Shown here piece after piece: positions 1 through 8,721 of a stretch of 64,000 nucleotides of DNA. The stretch comes from Pseudomonas trivialis. GTDB taxonomy: Bacteria > Pseudomonadota > Gammaproteobacteria > Pseudomonadales > Pseudomonadaceae. The notes under the pieces are model-generated. The model saw nothing but the letters and a program-made list of their open reading frames with translations. It did no database searches and was not told the DNA's origin. Made by a program: the position numbers and the translations under genes. Positions within the stretch are counted from its first letter, which is position 1, and every line of letters starts with the position of its first letter. Location: positions 1 through 64,000 of the forward strand of contig NZ_JYLK01000008.1 in assembly GCF_001439805.1 (NCBI RefSeq), written 5' to 3'.

Positions 1-66
1 TGGAAGAGCGCGATGAATCAATTTGCGATTCTGTACGGAGATCGATTTATCAGGCCGACCTGGTAA
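1..66 (+). CDS. 3' end of an unidentified gene (partial)
   Basis: Frame 1 is open from the first base of the window and ends at TAA 64-66, leaving 21 C-terminal residues that finish ILYGDRFIRPTW. A hairpin follows seven bases later, as expected for the end of a transcription unit. It converges on the ABC transporter operon. The fragment is too short to name a family, and the open frame could be chance. Confidence 0.4.
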   Translation, partial: WKSAMNQFAILYGDRFIRPTW

Positions 67-72
67 AGATAG

Positions 73-92
73 GGCCTGCCTGACGGCAGGCC
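73..92. terminator. Hairpin between convergent genes
   Basis: GGCCTGCC-TGAC-GGCAGGCC is a perfect 8-bp stem with a 4-base loop, located between the partial plus-strand gene and the end of the minus-strand transporter operon. There is no clear T-run on either side, so it may be a weak bidirectional terminator. Confidence 0.5.
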
Positions 93-128
93 GTAACCGG
101 CCCGAACACAAAAAATCTGACACTCTCA

Positions 129-1055
129 TCAGGCTCGCTCGACCAGCCGCCGGCTGGCAAAACTGAACGTCAACACCACAAAAATCAACACCCCCGTCGC
201 CACCTGCTGCCAATAGAAATTCCAGCCAATCAACAACAGCCCATTGGCAATCACGTTGATAAACAGCACCCCGAGCAACGTCCCAAAAATATTCGCCCGG
301 CCCTGCCGACTCAACGTCGTGCCAATAAACACAGCCCCAATCGCATTCAGCAAAAACGCATTCCCCGACAACGGCACATACGCACTCACCGTCGCCGCGA
401 GCAACACCCCGGCGATCCCGCATGCCAAGGCTGTGGCCAGCGCCACCACGGTCACGATCCATCGCACCGACAACCCCGAGTAATACGCCAGCAACGGCTG
501 CGTGCCTTGCGCCAGCAATTGCCGCCCCAGGCGCCCCCGCGCAAGTAAAAGACCGTAAAACAACGCCAGTCCCAGCACGATCAGTAACGGCGTGAGCCCC
601 GCCACCCCCGGTTTCAATCCCTGGGCTATGTAGATCGGCTGCCCTCCGTCCGAGAGCAGTTGCTGCGCACTGGTGCCGATAAATAAAGTGCCGAGGGTGG
701 CCAGGAACGGGCTGATGCGCAGCCCGCCAATCAGCACAGCATTCACCAGCCCCACCAGTAATGCCGCAGCCAACGCACCCGCCGCCGCCACGGCCCAGCC
801 ATGCCCTCCATTGAGCAGCACCACAACGCTGAAACTGGCGAAGTCCAGCGCCGTCCCCACCGACAGGTCGATGCCGCCCGCCGCCACTGCGTAGGTCATG
901 CCGATGGACACAATCGCCAGCAGCACAAAATTGTTCAGCACCAGGCTTTTGAGGTTGCCGGCGCTGAGGAACCCCGGCGCCTGCACGGCAAACATTACGA
1001 CAATCACCCCAAAGACCAGCGGCAAGGTCAATGGCAACAAGGCACGCAGCTTCAT
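129..1055 (-). CDS. Sugar ABC transporter permease (RbsC/BPD_transp_2 family)
   Basis: A 308-residue inner-membrane protein with about eight to ten hydrophobic segments. The family signature GGIDLSVGT (about residue 60) matches the conserved loop of RbsC/XylH/YtfT-type permeases. The reading frame runs far upstream, but the start at ATG 1055 (MKLRALLPL) fits the family and overlaps the upstream permease by 4 bp, indicating translational coupling. It is the last gene of a four-gene transporter operon and should pair with the adjacent permease as a heterodimer served by the single tandem ATPase. The substrate cannot be read from the permease. Confidence 0.9.
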   Translation of the reverse strand: MKLRALLPLTLPLVFGVIVVMFAVQAPGFLSAGNLKSLVLNNFVLLAIVSIGMTYAVAAGGIDLSVGTALDFASFSVVVLLNGGHGWAVAAAGALAAALLVGLVNAVLIGGLRISPFLATLGTLFIGTSAQQLLSDGGQPIYIAQGLKPGVAGLTPLLIVLGLALFYGLLLARGRLGRQLLAQGTQPLLAYYSGLSVRWIVTVVALATALACGIAGVLLAATVSAYVPLSGNAFLLNAIGAVFIGTTLSRQGRANIFGTLLGVLFINVIANGLLLIGWNFYWQQVATGVLIFVVLTFSFASRRLVERA

Positions 1056-2002
1056 GGGTGGCTCCCTCGACTCAACGCGCTGGACGCGGCCACCACCAGC
1101 AGGATCAACACACCCTGCAAGCCGTTGACCCAGAAACTCGAGACGTTGAGCAATTGAAAACCATTGATCAGAAAGCCGATCAACAACGCCGCGAACAGCG
1201 TGCCGGGGATACTCGCCACCAGCCGTCGCGAAAACACGACGCCCAGAAACGCAATCGCCACCACCGACAGCAGCATGTCGCCGGACCCGGTGGTGCTGCC
1301 GCTGAAAAACGCCGCCGAACACAACGCAGCCACAGCGGCACACAGCCCCGCCAGCAGATAACTCGACAACACATAGCGCGCGTTGCGCAGCCCCGCCGCT
1401 TCGGCGGCCTGCGGGTATTCGCCCACCGCATGCAAACGCAGCCCGTAGGGCGAGTGCTGGATCAGCAAGGTCAGCAACCCCGCTGTCACCAGCAATACCC
1501 AGGCCAGCGCCGGCACCCCCAGCCAGGCGCCGCCGCTGAGCAGGTCCAGCAGCGGCGAGTCGGTGGGCACCACGGTATTTTCGGTCAGCACCAGCTCGAG
1601 TCCGGCCAGCACATTCATGCTCGCCAGGGTCGCCAGCAGCGGCGGCAGGCGCAATAGCACCACCGCCAGCCCATTGATCAGGCCGACCGCCACGCCGCAC
1701 GCCAGGGCCAACGACACCGTCAACCAAAGCTCCAGACCAGCGTTGTTGAGGCGGCTGAACACCGCCGCACACAGCCCCAGGTTGGCCGCCAATGACAGGT
1801 CCAGCCCGCCGGCGACCACATTCGAGCCGCCGCCGATGATCACGCAGGTCAGCCCGAACGCCAGCACGCCGAGGATCGCCGACTGGCTGAACACATTGGC
1901 CAGATTGCCCACCGAGAGAAAATTCGGCGCGGCCACGGCAAACCCCAGCAGGATCGCCAGGAACACGCCGACCGAACCACGCCGCAGCAGCGCCTCAAGC
2001 AT
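1052..2002 (-). CDS. Sugar ABC transporter permease (RbsC family)
   Basis: A 316-residue polytopic membrane protein of the BPD_transp_2 family, with the conserved GGLDLSLAANLG loop near residue 62. The start is ATG 2002 (MLEALLRRG); it overlaps the end of the ATPase gene by 8 bp, whereas the longer open frame to 2110 encodes no family sequence. It forms the second half of the predicted permease heterodimer. YtfT/YjfF-like systems also carry two permeases, but nothing in the sequence proves the same substrate. Confidence 0.9.
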   Translation of the reverse strand: MLEALLRRGSVGVFLAILLGFAVAAPNFLSVGNLANVFSQSAILGVLAFGLTCVIIGGGSNVVAGGLDLSLAANLGLCAAVFSRLNNAGLELWLTVSLALACGVAVGLINGLAVVLLRLPPLLATLASMNVLAGLELVLTENTVVPTDSPLLDLLSGGAWLGVPALAWVLLVTAGLLTLLIQHSPYGLRLHAVGEYPQAAEAAGLRNARYVLSSYLLAGLCAAVAALCSAAFFSGSTTGSGDMLLSVVAIAFLGVVFSRRLVASIPGTLFAALLIGFLINGFQLLNVSSFWVNGLQGVLILLVVAASSALSRGSHP

Positions 2003-3518
2003 GCTCGACCTCCCGCGCCCGCACCGCTGCGGCGGGCACCGCCCCGGTGGCACACGCCAGCAATCGGTCGCTGTCGGCCTCGCCGGCACGAAACTCACCG
2101 GCGATTTCACCGCGATGCAGCACCAGAATGCGGTCGCTGATCCCCAGCAGCTCGGGTAAATCCGACGACAGCACCAGCACCGCCGCGCCCTCCTGCACCA
2201 GGCGCCCGATCAAGCGATAGATCTCGACCTTGGCGCCCACGTCCACCCCCACGCACGGCTCATCGAGCAGGTACACGGCCGAGCGGCGGCTCAGCCATTT
2301 GCCCAGTGCAACCTTCTGCTGGTTGCCACCACTGAGCTGGCTGACCGCCGCGTGGGGCCCCGGCGCCTTGATCGCCAACTCATCGATCAGCCGCGCCGTT
2401 TCCGCCTGCTCCCTGGAGCGGCTCAACAGGCCCCAGCGACTGAACCTGCCCAGCCCGGCCAGCGTCAGGTTTTCCAGCACCGACAATGCCGGCGCAATGC
2501 CCTGGCTGCGCCGCTCTTCCGGCACCAGCGCGATCCCGGCGGCAATCGCCTGGCCCGGTGAACGCAGGCGCAGCAGGCGACCTTGCAGATGGATACTGCC
2601 GCTGTCGGCCTGTTCGATGCCAAACAGCGTCTTGAACAACTCCTTGGCCCCGGACCCCACCAGCCCGGTGAGGCCGACGATTTCTCCGCGCCGCACCTGC
2701 AGGTCGATGTGCCGATAACGCCGCGCCAGGCTCAGCGACTTCACCTGCAGCAACGGCTCGCCCACTGCCACACGGGCCTTGGGGTACATCTCCTGCACCG
2801 CCCGATTGACCATCAGCCGCGCGATCTCGGCACTCGAGGTATGCCGCGGCTCGACCACCGCCACATCGCGCCCATTGCGCAGCACCGTAACCTCATCGCA
2901 CAGGCTGTCGATCTCCTGCAGGTAATGGGAGATGTACAGAATCGATAACCCTTGGTCGCGCAAGCGCCTGACGATGCGCAACAGCTGGTCGACCTCGCGC
3001 TTGACCAGCGCCACGCTGGGCTCGTCGAATACCAGAATCTTCGGCTGGCGAATCAACGCGCGGGTGATCTGCAACACCTGGCGCTCGGCACTGTTCAGCT
3101 CGCTCACCAAGGCGCCGGCCGGCAATTGCAGGTCGAAATAGTCCGCCAGCAAACGCTGCGCCTCACGTTGCTGGCGGCGCCGATCCACAAACGGCCCACG
3201 GCGCAGCTCATGGCCGAAAAACAGCGCCTCGCCCACAGTAAAACTGGCCGGCAACAGCCGCTCCTGATGGATGAACTGCACGCCCAGCGCGTCCACCTGA
3301 CGCGGCGACAGCCTGTGGTACGAACGCCCGTCGATGCTCACCTGCCCTGCGTCGGCGGTGTGGATACCGGCCAGGATCTTGATCAGGGTCGACTTGCCCG
3401 CGCCATTCTCGCCCACCAGCCCGTGGACGGTGCCGCGCTCGACCTTGAGGCTCGCGCCATCCAGCGCCAGGGTGGCGCCAAAGCGCTTGTGCACATGTTG
3501 CAGGTTTAGGGCCGGCAT
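1995..3518 (-). CDS. Sugar ABC transporter ATP-binding protein (RbsA/MglA type)
   Basis: A 507-residue ATPase with two fused nucleotide-binding domains. The first has Walker A GENGAGKST near residue 37 and a family Walker B (ILVFDEPS). The second has signature LSGGNQQK near residue 395 and Walker B LLDEP. As in other RbsA/MglA/AraG proteins, the second Walker A (GLVGSGAKE) is degenerate. It sits between the binding-protein and permease genes. Its ATG overlaps the binding-protein stop by one base (TGATG), so the two are translationally coupled. Confidence 0.95.
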   Translation of the reverse strand: MPALNLQHVHKRFGATLALDGASLKVERGTVHGLVGENGAGKSTLIKILAGIHTADAGQVSIDGRSYHRLSPRQVDALGVQFIHQERLLPASFTVGEALFFGHELRRGPFVDRRRQQREAQRLLADYFDLQLPAGALVSELNSAERQVLQITRALIRQPKILVFDEPSVALVKREVDQLLRIVRRLRDQGLSILYISHYLQEIDSLCDEVTVLRNGRDVAVVEPRHTSSAEIARLMVNRAVQEMYPKARVAVGEPLLQVKSLSLARRYRHIDLQVRRGEIVGLTGLVGSGAKELFKTLFGIEQADSGSIHLQGRLLRLRSPGQAIAAGIALVPEERRSQGIAPALSVLENLTLAGLGRFSRWGLLSRSREQAETARLIDELAIKAPGPHAAVSQLSGGNQQKVALGKWLSRRSAVYLLDEPCVGVDVGAKVEIYRLIGRLVQEGAAVLVLSSDLPELLGISDRILVLHRGEIAGEFRAGEADSDRLLACATGAVPAAAVRAREVEHA

Positions 3519-4495
3519 CAGTCACCTCGCAATTGTTGGACCTGCGGCAGGTTTGCAGCGGTGGTCAGCAGCGTCGCCACGTGGGTTTCCTTGGGCAAGT
3601 CACGCTGCCCGGCGAGGTAGCGCGCCACGTTCTGCACGGCGGTCCTGCCGATCAGCGCCGGCTGCTGCGCCACCACCGCGCCCACTGGTGAAGGGTCCTG
3701 GCCGAGCAGCGCCAGCACCTCCGGCGTGCCGTCGACGCCGTAGGTCTTGATCTCGGTGCGCCCGGCGTCGAGCAACGCCTTGCTCGCGCCCAACTGCGGA
3801 ATATCCCACGCCGACCAGATCGCCGAGATGCTGCCCCTGGGGTATTTGTTGAGCAGCGCAGACACCTGGGAATAGGCGTCCTGCACGGTGTTGGGAATCA
3901 CATCGCGCAACTCGGGCTGGATGATTTCCAGCTGTGGATACTCCTTGAGCGCCAGCTTCAACTGGTCATAACGAATCGCGCACACCGGCACGCCGTAGAA
4001 GCCGTTGAACACCAGGATTCTGCCCTTGCCGCCGGCATCCTTGATCAACTGCTCGGCCAGGGCCTTGCCGGTGGCGACGTTATCGGAGGTGGTGTTGTTG
4101 AGGCTGTACTGCGACGGCGCATCAATGGTGAACAGCGGGATGCCGGCCTTGCTGATGCGCTTGAGCCAGGGGTCGATCACGCTGAGGGTGCCCAGGGTCT
4201 GGATCACCGCATCGGGCTTCTGGGTGACCACGGTTTGCAACTGGGTCACCAGGTTCTTGTCATTGCGCCCGGCGTCCAGGGTGATCGGCGTACCGCCCAG
4301 GCGCTTGATCTCATCGACCTGTGCCTGGAATGCCTTGATATCGAAATAATGACTGGTGCCGGTCATGCTCACGGCGATGCGCTTGCCGGCGAGCGACGGC
4401 ACCTCATCATCGGCGTGAGCCGTGCACACCTGGCCCAGCAACAGCGCAGCGCCAAGGCAGATCAAACGGGAAAGCGAGGAAAGGCTGGTGGGCAT
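3518..4495 (-). CDS. Periplasmic sugar-binding protein of an ABC transporter
   Basis: A 325-residue protein with a clear Sec signal peptide (hydrophobic core LICLGAALLLG, probable cleavage after AHA near residue 28), followed by a type I periplasmic binding fold of the RbsB/LacI family. It is the first gene of the minus-strand operon binding protein - ATPase - permease - permease. Family members bind pentoses, hexoses, sugar alcohols or autoinducer-2. No catabolic gene lies beside the operon to suggest which, so the substrate is left open. Confidence 0.9.
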   Translation of the reverse strand: MPTSLSSLSRLICLGAALLLGQVCTAHADDEVPSLAGKRIAVSMTGTSHYFDIKAFQAQVDEIKRLGGTPITLDAGRNDKNLVTQLQTVVTQKPDAVIQTLGTLSVIDPWLKRISKAGIPLFTIDAPSQYSLNNTTSDNVATGKALAEQLIKDAGGKGRILVFNGFYGVPVCAIRYDQLKLALKEYPQLEIIQPELRDVIPNTVQDAYSQVSALLNKYPRGSISAIWSAWDIPQLGASKALLDAGRTEIKTYGVDGTPEVLALLGQDPSPVGAVVAQQPALIGRTAVQNVARYLAGQRDLPKETHVATLLTTAANLPQVQQLRGD

Positions 4496-4726
4496 ACGGG
4501 GCTCCGCTGAGGCGACCGGTGAATGGGTTCACCGATTGGCATTGCAGAGTGCGTGCCAGGATTTTTTTCTATTTAAATCAACAAGATATATAAAAATAAA
4601 CAAAAGAAACTGTCATTTACGGATAAGAACTGACTAATCGCTGCTGCTCAGGCAACAGCGCCAGCAACGGGATGCTCGACCACAATCCAGGCTGTCAGCC
4701 TCTGTCGTCCATCACGCCGCCACGCG
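4496..4726 (-). promoter_or_regulatory. Upstream region of the sugar transporter operon
   Basis: A non-coding region that is unusually AT-rich around 4558-4625 compared with its surroundings, as expected for the promoter zone of the minus-strand transporter operon. I could not pick a single confident -10/-35 pair or a named operator. No gene is seen here. Confidence 0.4.
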
Positions 4727-4755
4727 TTGACACTCTAAAACCGCACGCATAGAAT
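4727..4755 (+). promoter_or_regulatory. Near-consensus sigma70 promoter
   Basis: TTGACA (4727-4732), a 17-bp spacer and TAGAAT (4750-4755) form an almost ideal sigma70 promoter pointing rightwards. It is followed by a GC-rich discriminator (CGGCCGC), which is typical of strong, stringently controlled stable-RNA promoters. No plus-strand gene lies downstream, only the short terminator-ended segment described next. Confidence 0.75.
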
Positions 4756-4761
4756 CGGCCG

Positions 4762-4821
4762 CAAATGGACTGGGGGATCCCGGTCGGCGTTATAGCCTCG
4801 GTGAGTTTCACCGGGGCTTTT
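4762..4821 (+). ncRNA. Candidate ~60-nt small RNA
   Basis: The segment lies between a near-perfect promoter and an intrinsic terminator (stem 4795-4804 / 4808-4817, three-base loop, then TTTT). Transcription should start about 7 nt after the -10, giving an RNA of about 60 nt. Its 3' part is antisense to the last codons of the DUF3800 gene, whose stop lies inside the terminator arm. I do not recognise it as a known RNA family. It could also be the promoter scar of a lost tRNA gene. Confidence 0.5.
4795..4821 (+). terminator. Intrinsic terminator of the candidate small RNA
   Basis: GCCTCGGTGA-GTT-TCACCGGGGC folds into a 10-bp stem with one T-G wobble and is followed by TTTT. It is oriented for plus-strand transcription from the promoter at 4727-4755. 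Confidence 0.7.
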
Positions 4822-5686
4822 CGCTTTCTGCAGTGGGAAAAACTTTTAGCCCCCAGTTTTCAAACCCCTCCCCGACCTTCCCTCGTCCCCCACTGCAATA
4901 AAATTTGCGCTTGAGGATGTCGAAGGCGCGATTCTCCTGCCCAGGGCGCAAGACACTTATACCAATAGGGCGCGCAACGAGGTCCGCAAGTTGCAGTCCC
5001 GTGGAATTGACCTGCTTGGTCGCGAAAACGATATCAAACGGCAAGCGAACACCTGATCGATTGGCGCCGTCACACATCCGACGAAACTCCAACTCCAATT
5101 CATTATCCTCTTTACGACCTCGGCGCTCGAAAATCACATGGGTCAACGCTGCTTGCTGATTCTTCTCCTGAAGAAACTCGTAAAGGGTTTCAAGACAGAA
5201 ACCCAGCGCAAGATGGTAGGGATTGTGGACTGGGCCCTGTTGTTCCTGAAGAGTCGCTTTGTCTATCACACAACTGATCAAGACAAAATTACTCGACTCA
5301 ATGATTCCCGTTAGTTCTTCAAGAAAGACGTGCTTATGTTGGCGAGATACAAACATGCCAGAGAACGCGCCCTTTTCCTTGCGAATCTCCAGTTCATGCA
5401 AACCAACCAAATCATGCCCCATATGATTAAACTTGAATTTTTGAAGTGCAGGGATGACCTTTTCGCAATAGTGCCTCTTATGGAATACACAGAACGCCAA
5501 GACGAACATGGGGTAATTGACATCAAGTGTCTGCATACCGTGATCGCCACTTTCATCAACATAGACAATGAAGTCGCTGAACAGCCCCTTCGGTGGTTTC
5601 GCAGCCGCAAACTCCGCAGTTCGCTCAGCCTCACTTTCGCTTTCAAAAAGCAGGAACTGCGCAGAGGTTGGTGATTCATCTGCCAT
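4808..5686 (-). CDS. DUF3800 domain protein
   Basis: A 292-residue soluble protein. The N-terminal motif FIVYVDESGDHG (about residues 38-49) followed by alternating beta/alpha segments is the DUF3800 signature. The family has an RNase H-like fold and often travels with mobile or defence DNA; its biochemical activity is not established. The DNA is clearly lower in GC than the flanking operons. The gene stands alone between the sugar transporter and the LPS-core operon, at a point where P. aeruginosa, as I recall, carries further core-biosynthesis genes. This fits horizontal acquisition. The ATG at 5686 has an AGGA about 13 bases upstream, a weak ribosome site. Confidence 0.8.
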   Translation of the reverse strand: MADESPTSAQFLLFESESEAERTAEFAAAKPPKGLFSDFIVYVDESGDHGMQTLDVNYPMFVLAFCVFHKRHYCEKVIPALQKFKFNHMGHDLVGLHELEIRKEKGAFSGMFVSRQHKHVFLEELTGIIESSNFVLISCVIDKATLQEQQGPVHNPYHLALGFCLETLYEFLQEKNQQAALTHVIFERRGRKEDNELELEFRRMCDGANRSGVRLPFDIVFATKQVNSTGLQLADLVARPIGISVLRPGQENRAFDILKRKFYCSGGRGKVGEGFENWGLKVFPTAESEKPR

Positions 5687-5798
5687 GGGATGTTTAATCC
5701 TGGGATTTCATGAATAGTCTTGGTCGTCAAACCGTGTCCATACTGCCCTGCGTTTTTGCTACGAGGGGCCACCAGTCTGGATTCTTTTGCGCGAACGA

Positions 5799-7238
5799 TC
5801 AGGGTTGTTTGGGCAGGCGCTGATCAATCAACTGATACAACGCGCTGCTTTCAGGCCAGTTGCGCATGAACCGCGCGCGGTCCCTGGCAAATGCCGGCGC
5901 AAAGCTGGCATCGGAGGTGTGTTGGCACATCGCATCCAGGTCGATCAGCGACCACCGATCCCCCGCCCAGAACAGGTTATGGCCTTTGAAATCGCCATGG
6001 CTGATGCGCTCGCGGATCAGTTCGGCAAACAGTTGGTCCAGCGCCTGCAACTCGGCTTCGGGGGCGTCGCCGTTTTCCACGTAAGGCGCAAAGCGTTCGA
6101 TGATGTCCGGCCCTGGCAGGTACTCCGTCACCAGGTACGCCCGGCTGCGCAGCCAGAAGAAGCGTTTTTCCAGCACGGCCAGCGGTGTGGGCGTGGCGAT
6201 GCCGAGGAACGCCAGGCGGTTGCCCTCGCGCCAGGAATGCCAGGCGCGGCTCGGGCGCCAGAAGCGCTTGAGCCAATGGGCCAAGCCCTTGATGTTGTAG
6301 CGCTTGATCACCAGCGGCCGGCCGGCCACTTCGACCCTGGCCACACTGGCCGCGCCGCCGGTCTTGTACAGGTGGCCCTGATCCAGCAATGCATCGGCCT
6401 GTTCCAGCACCGGCAACATCGCCGTTTCTTCTTCGCGACGAATCGCGCGCAAGCCAAAGGCGCCGCGCTGCACGCTGAACAGCGTGCACTCGCGACCCAC
6501 TTTGCCGAGGAAGTCCTTCAGGCGCCAGGCGCTGACCTTGCGCACCTGTTTTTCCAGCGCCTGCAGCGGCAAGGCGTGCTCGCCGTTGCTCAGCAGGTAA
6601 TACACCAGCAATTCTTCGGTAAACGGCTCGAGGTTCCTGGGCAACTGCGCAAAAAACACCCCGAGGTTCTCCAGCACGCGGTTGCGCGACAGCGGCTTGC
6701 CCGCCTCTTCAACCCGCACACCGGCACCGTCGATCAGGTAGAGCGTGTCACCCTGGCGCAGCAAGTTATCCAGATGCAGATCTTGCTGCCACACGCCTTT
6801 GGCGTGCATCTGCGCAATCGCGCCCAGGGCTTCGGCCAGCACCGCCGTCTGCTCGTCAGCCAACGGCGGCAAGCCTTCGACCGCGCGCCAGGCGTCGGCC
6901 AGGCTTTGGGCGCCCTCGATAAACTCGAACAACAGCCAGCCGCCCTCGCCTTCCTGCAAGCCATCGGCGAGCAGCAGCGGCGTGGTCAGCCCTTGTTCGG
7001 CCAGCAGGCGGACACCGCTCAATTCACGCTGAAAGTGCCGCGCCGCCTTGCTGCCCACCAGCAACTTGGCCAGCACCGGGCGCCCGCGCCAGACCGCCGC
7101 GCCCACGTAGCGCTCGCCCGGCAACACGCGTAACAGGCTCAGCAGTTGCAACTGACCAGTACCGGCCGCATCCGCCAGTTCGATGGTCAGCGGCAGGCTC
7201 GGGCGGCGCCCGGCCTGTTTGAGTTCGGACAAACGCAT
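5799..7238 (-). CDS. Tandem LPS-core kinase, InaA/WaaP-like (PA5006-type)
   Basis: A 479-residue cytoplasmic protein containing two kinase-like domains of the lipopolysaccharide kinase (Kdo/WaaP) superfamily. The N-terminal domain has QQDLHLDN (about residue 152) followed by LIDGAG. The C-terminal one has SHGDFKGHN (about residue 408) and LIDLDAM, corresponding to catalytic loop and metal-binding Asp motifs. It is the last gene of the waa operon and its ATG overlaps the stop of the preceding kinase gene by one base. The length is close to my recollection of P. aeruginosa PA5006. It probably phosphorylates, or helps phosphorylate, inner-core heptose; the exact position is not readable. Confidence 0.85.
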   Translation of the reverse strand: MRLSELKQAGRRPSLPLTIELADAAGTGQLQLLSLLRVLPGERYVGAAVWRGRPVLAKLLVGSKAARHFQRELSGVRLLAEQGLTTPLLLADGLQEGEGGWLLFEFIEGAQSLADAWRAVEGLPPLADEQTAVLAEALGAIAQMHAKGVWQQDLHLDNLLRQGDTLYLIDGAGVRVEEAGKPLSRNRVLENLGVFFAQLPRNLEPFTEELLVYYLLSNGEHALPLQALEKQVRKVSAWRLKDFLGKVGRECTLFSVQRGAFGLRAIRREEETAMLPVLEQADALLDQGHLYKTGGAASVARVEVAGRPLVIKRYNIKGLAHWLKRFWRPSRAWHSWREGNRLAFLGIATPTPLAVLEKRFFWLRSRAYLVTEYLPGPDIIERFAPYVENGDAPEAELQALDQLFAELIRERISHGDFKGHNLFWAGDRWSLIDLDAMCQHTSDASFAPAFARDRARFMRNWPESSALYQLIDQRLPKQP

Positions 7239-7990
7239 CAGCGGTTCTCCTTGTGGCTGCGCCGCGCAGTGAGGCGCTGGTACCAGGTATCAACCAGCGC
7301 GCTGTCCTGCGGTTGTTCAAGATACGCCGCCAGCAGTTGCCGCACCTGGGCCTGCGACCACTGCGGCGCGCGGCGCAACAGCGGCTCAAGGTCCTTGACC
7401 CGGTCACGCCAGCCAAACAGCAACGGGCGGGTTTTCTCCAGGTCGATCAACTGCGCGGCGTAGCCGTCGCCGGTCGCCTGCAAAAAAATATGCTTGGGGT
7501 AAAAACAGCCATGTACCTGGCCCACGCTGTGCAGCTGCCGCGCCAGCCGACCGCAGGCCAGCAGGATCGCGTGGTGCTGGGCGTCGCTCAGTGACGTCCA
7601 TTGCTCCAGCAAAGAGTCCAGGTCGTTCCAGCCATCCAGCGCACGGGTCAGCAGCATCGCACGGCGTTCGCCCGCGACCTTGCGCTCACCAAAGAACGCC
7701 GCTTGCAGGGCCGGAATGCCCAGCGCTCGATAGCGGCTGATATTGCGAAACTCGCGGGCGAAGCTCGGCTCGCCCAGCGGGCTGTGCAGGGTACGCGTGA
7801 GGTAGTTGCTCTGGCGCTTGAGGTAATAACCGTGTCCGTCGAGCTCAAGGCGAAACACGCTGCTCCAGCCGCCACGGCTGGTGTTCGGCTCGTCCACCGC
7901 GTCCAGTTGCTTGGCCCACAAGGCGTCGAAAGTGGCCAGGCCATTGCGCTCAAGCAGAGCGCGGTCCTCGGCCGCCAGGAAATCACTCAT
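7238..7990 (-). CDS. LPS-core kinase, InaA family (PA5007-type)
   Basis: A 250-residue protein of the lipopolysaccharide kinase InaA family. It shows the ATP-lobe Lys motif (GYYLKRQSNY), a catalytic-loop equivalent VHGCFYPKHIF in which the usual HRD/HND Asp is replaced by Cys, and LIDLEKT as the DFG-like Asp. The start at ATG 7990 (MSDFLAAED) overlaps the upstream kinase gene by 4 bp; the longer open frame is not homologous sequence. It lies in the waa operon between two related kinases, so a role in inner-core phosphorylation is inferred. Confidence 0.85.
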   Translation of the reverse strand: MSDFLAAEDRALLERNGLATFDALWAKQLDAVDEPNTSRGGWSSVFRLELDGHGYYLKRQSNYLTRTLHSPLGEPSFAREFRNISRYRALGIPALQAAFFGERKVAGERRAMLLTRALDGWNDLDSLLEQWTSLSDAQHHAILLACGRLARQLHSVGQVHGCFYPKHIFLQATGDGYAAQLIDLEKTRPLLFGWRDRVKDLEPLLRRAPQWSQAQVRQLLAAYLEQPQDSALVDTWYQRLTARRSHKENR

Positions 7991-8721
7991 TCGCGTCCCT
8001 CGAAAAACTTCACCACGTGGCGAATCCGCAGTTTGTCCGACACCGTCAGGTGCGTGCGTTGGCGATATTGCATGTAAAAGCGCAGGCGCTGGGTGGCCGA
8101 CAGGTGATACTTGGCCACTTTGTCCAGGCACGCCAGGTCCTTGGTGATGCGGTACTTGAGCCAGAAGCCGCGCCAGAAATCACCATTGGGGCAGTCGATC
8201 AGGTACAGCGTGGCCTGGTCGTCCACCAGCAGGTTGCGCCACTTCAAATCGTTATGGGTAAACCGGTGTTCGTGCATGGTGCGCGTGTATTCGGCGAGCT
8301 GGCGGCTGACCGCATTGACCCAGCGGGGGTCTTTGAGGCGCGCGTCCTTGTGCTCGGCCAGCGCCGACAGGTCTTCGGTCCTGGGCAGCTCACGGGTGAT
8401 CATCGCTCCACGGTCATAGGCCAGGCCGTTGCGCTCCAGGCCCCAGGCAACCACGTCGGCAGTGGGAATGCCCCACTTGGCGAAGCGCTTGAGGTTCTGC
8501 CACTCGGACTTCACCCGGGGCTTGCCCAGGTAACGGCGCAGGCCTTTACCGGCACCCACGTAGCGCTTGACGTAGTAATTGACCCCACCGCGCTCAACGC
8601 GGATCACTTCCGACAGCGGGTCGCGGGTCAGCCGTTCGCCCTGCAAGGCGAACACCGCCTCCAGGCTGCCGAAGTCCTCCGCGAGGTTGGCGTAGGCAGG
8701 CTCCAGGTTCCAACCCGCCAT
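7987..8721 (-). CDS. LPS-core kinase, InaA family (PA5008-type)
   Basis: A 244-residue protein with kinase features: VNYYVKRYV (ATP-lobe Lys), FTHNDLKWRNLL (catalytic loop with Asp and Asn) and YLIDCPNGDF (metal-binding Asp). The start ATG 8721 (MAGWNLEP) overlaps the end of waaP by one base. It is the sixth gene of the waa operon counting from waaF. The family includes WaaP and InaA proteins; the substrate is presumably an inner-core heptose, by context only. Confidence 0.87.
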   Translation of the reverse strand: MAGWNLEPAYANLAEDFGSLEAVFALQGERLTRDPLSEVIRVERGGVNYYVKRYVGAGKGLRRYLGKPRVKSEWQNLKRFAKWGIPTADVVAWGLERNGLAYDRGAMITRELPRTEDLSALAEHKDARLKDPRWVNAVSRQLAEYTRTMHEHRFTHNDLKWRNLLVDDQATLYLIDCPNGDFWRGFWLKYRITKDLACLDKVAKYHLSATQRLRFYMQYRQRTHLTVSDKLRIRHVVKFFEGRE

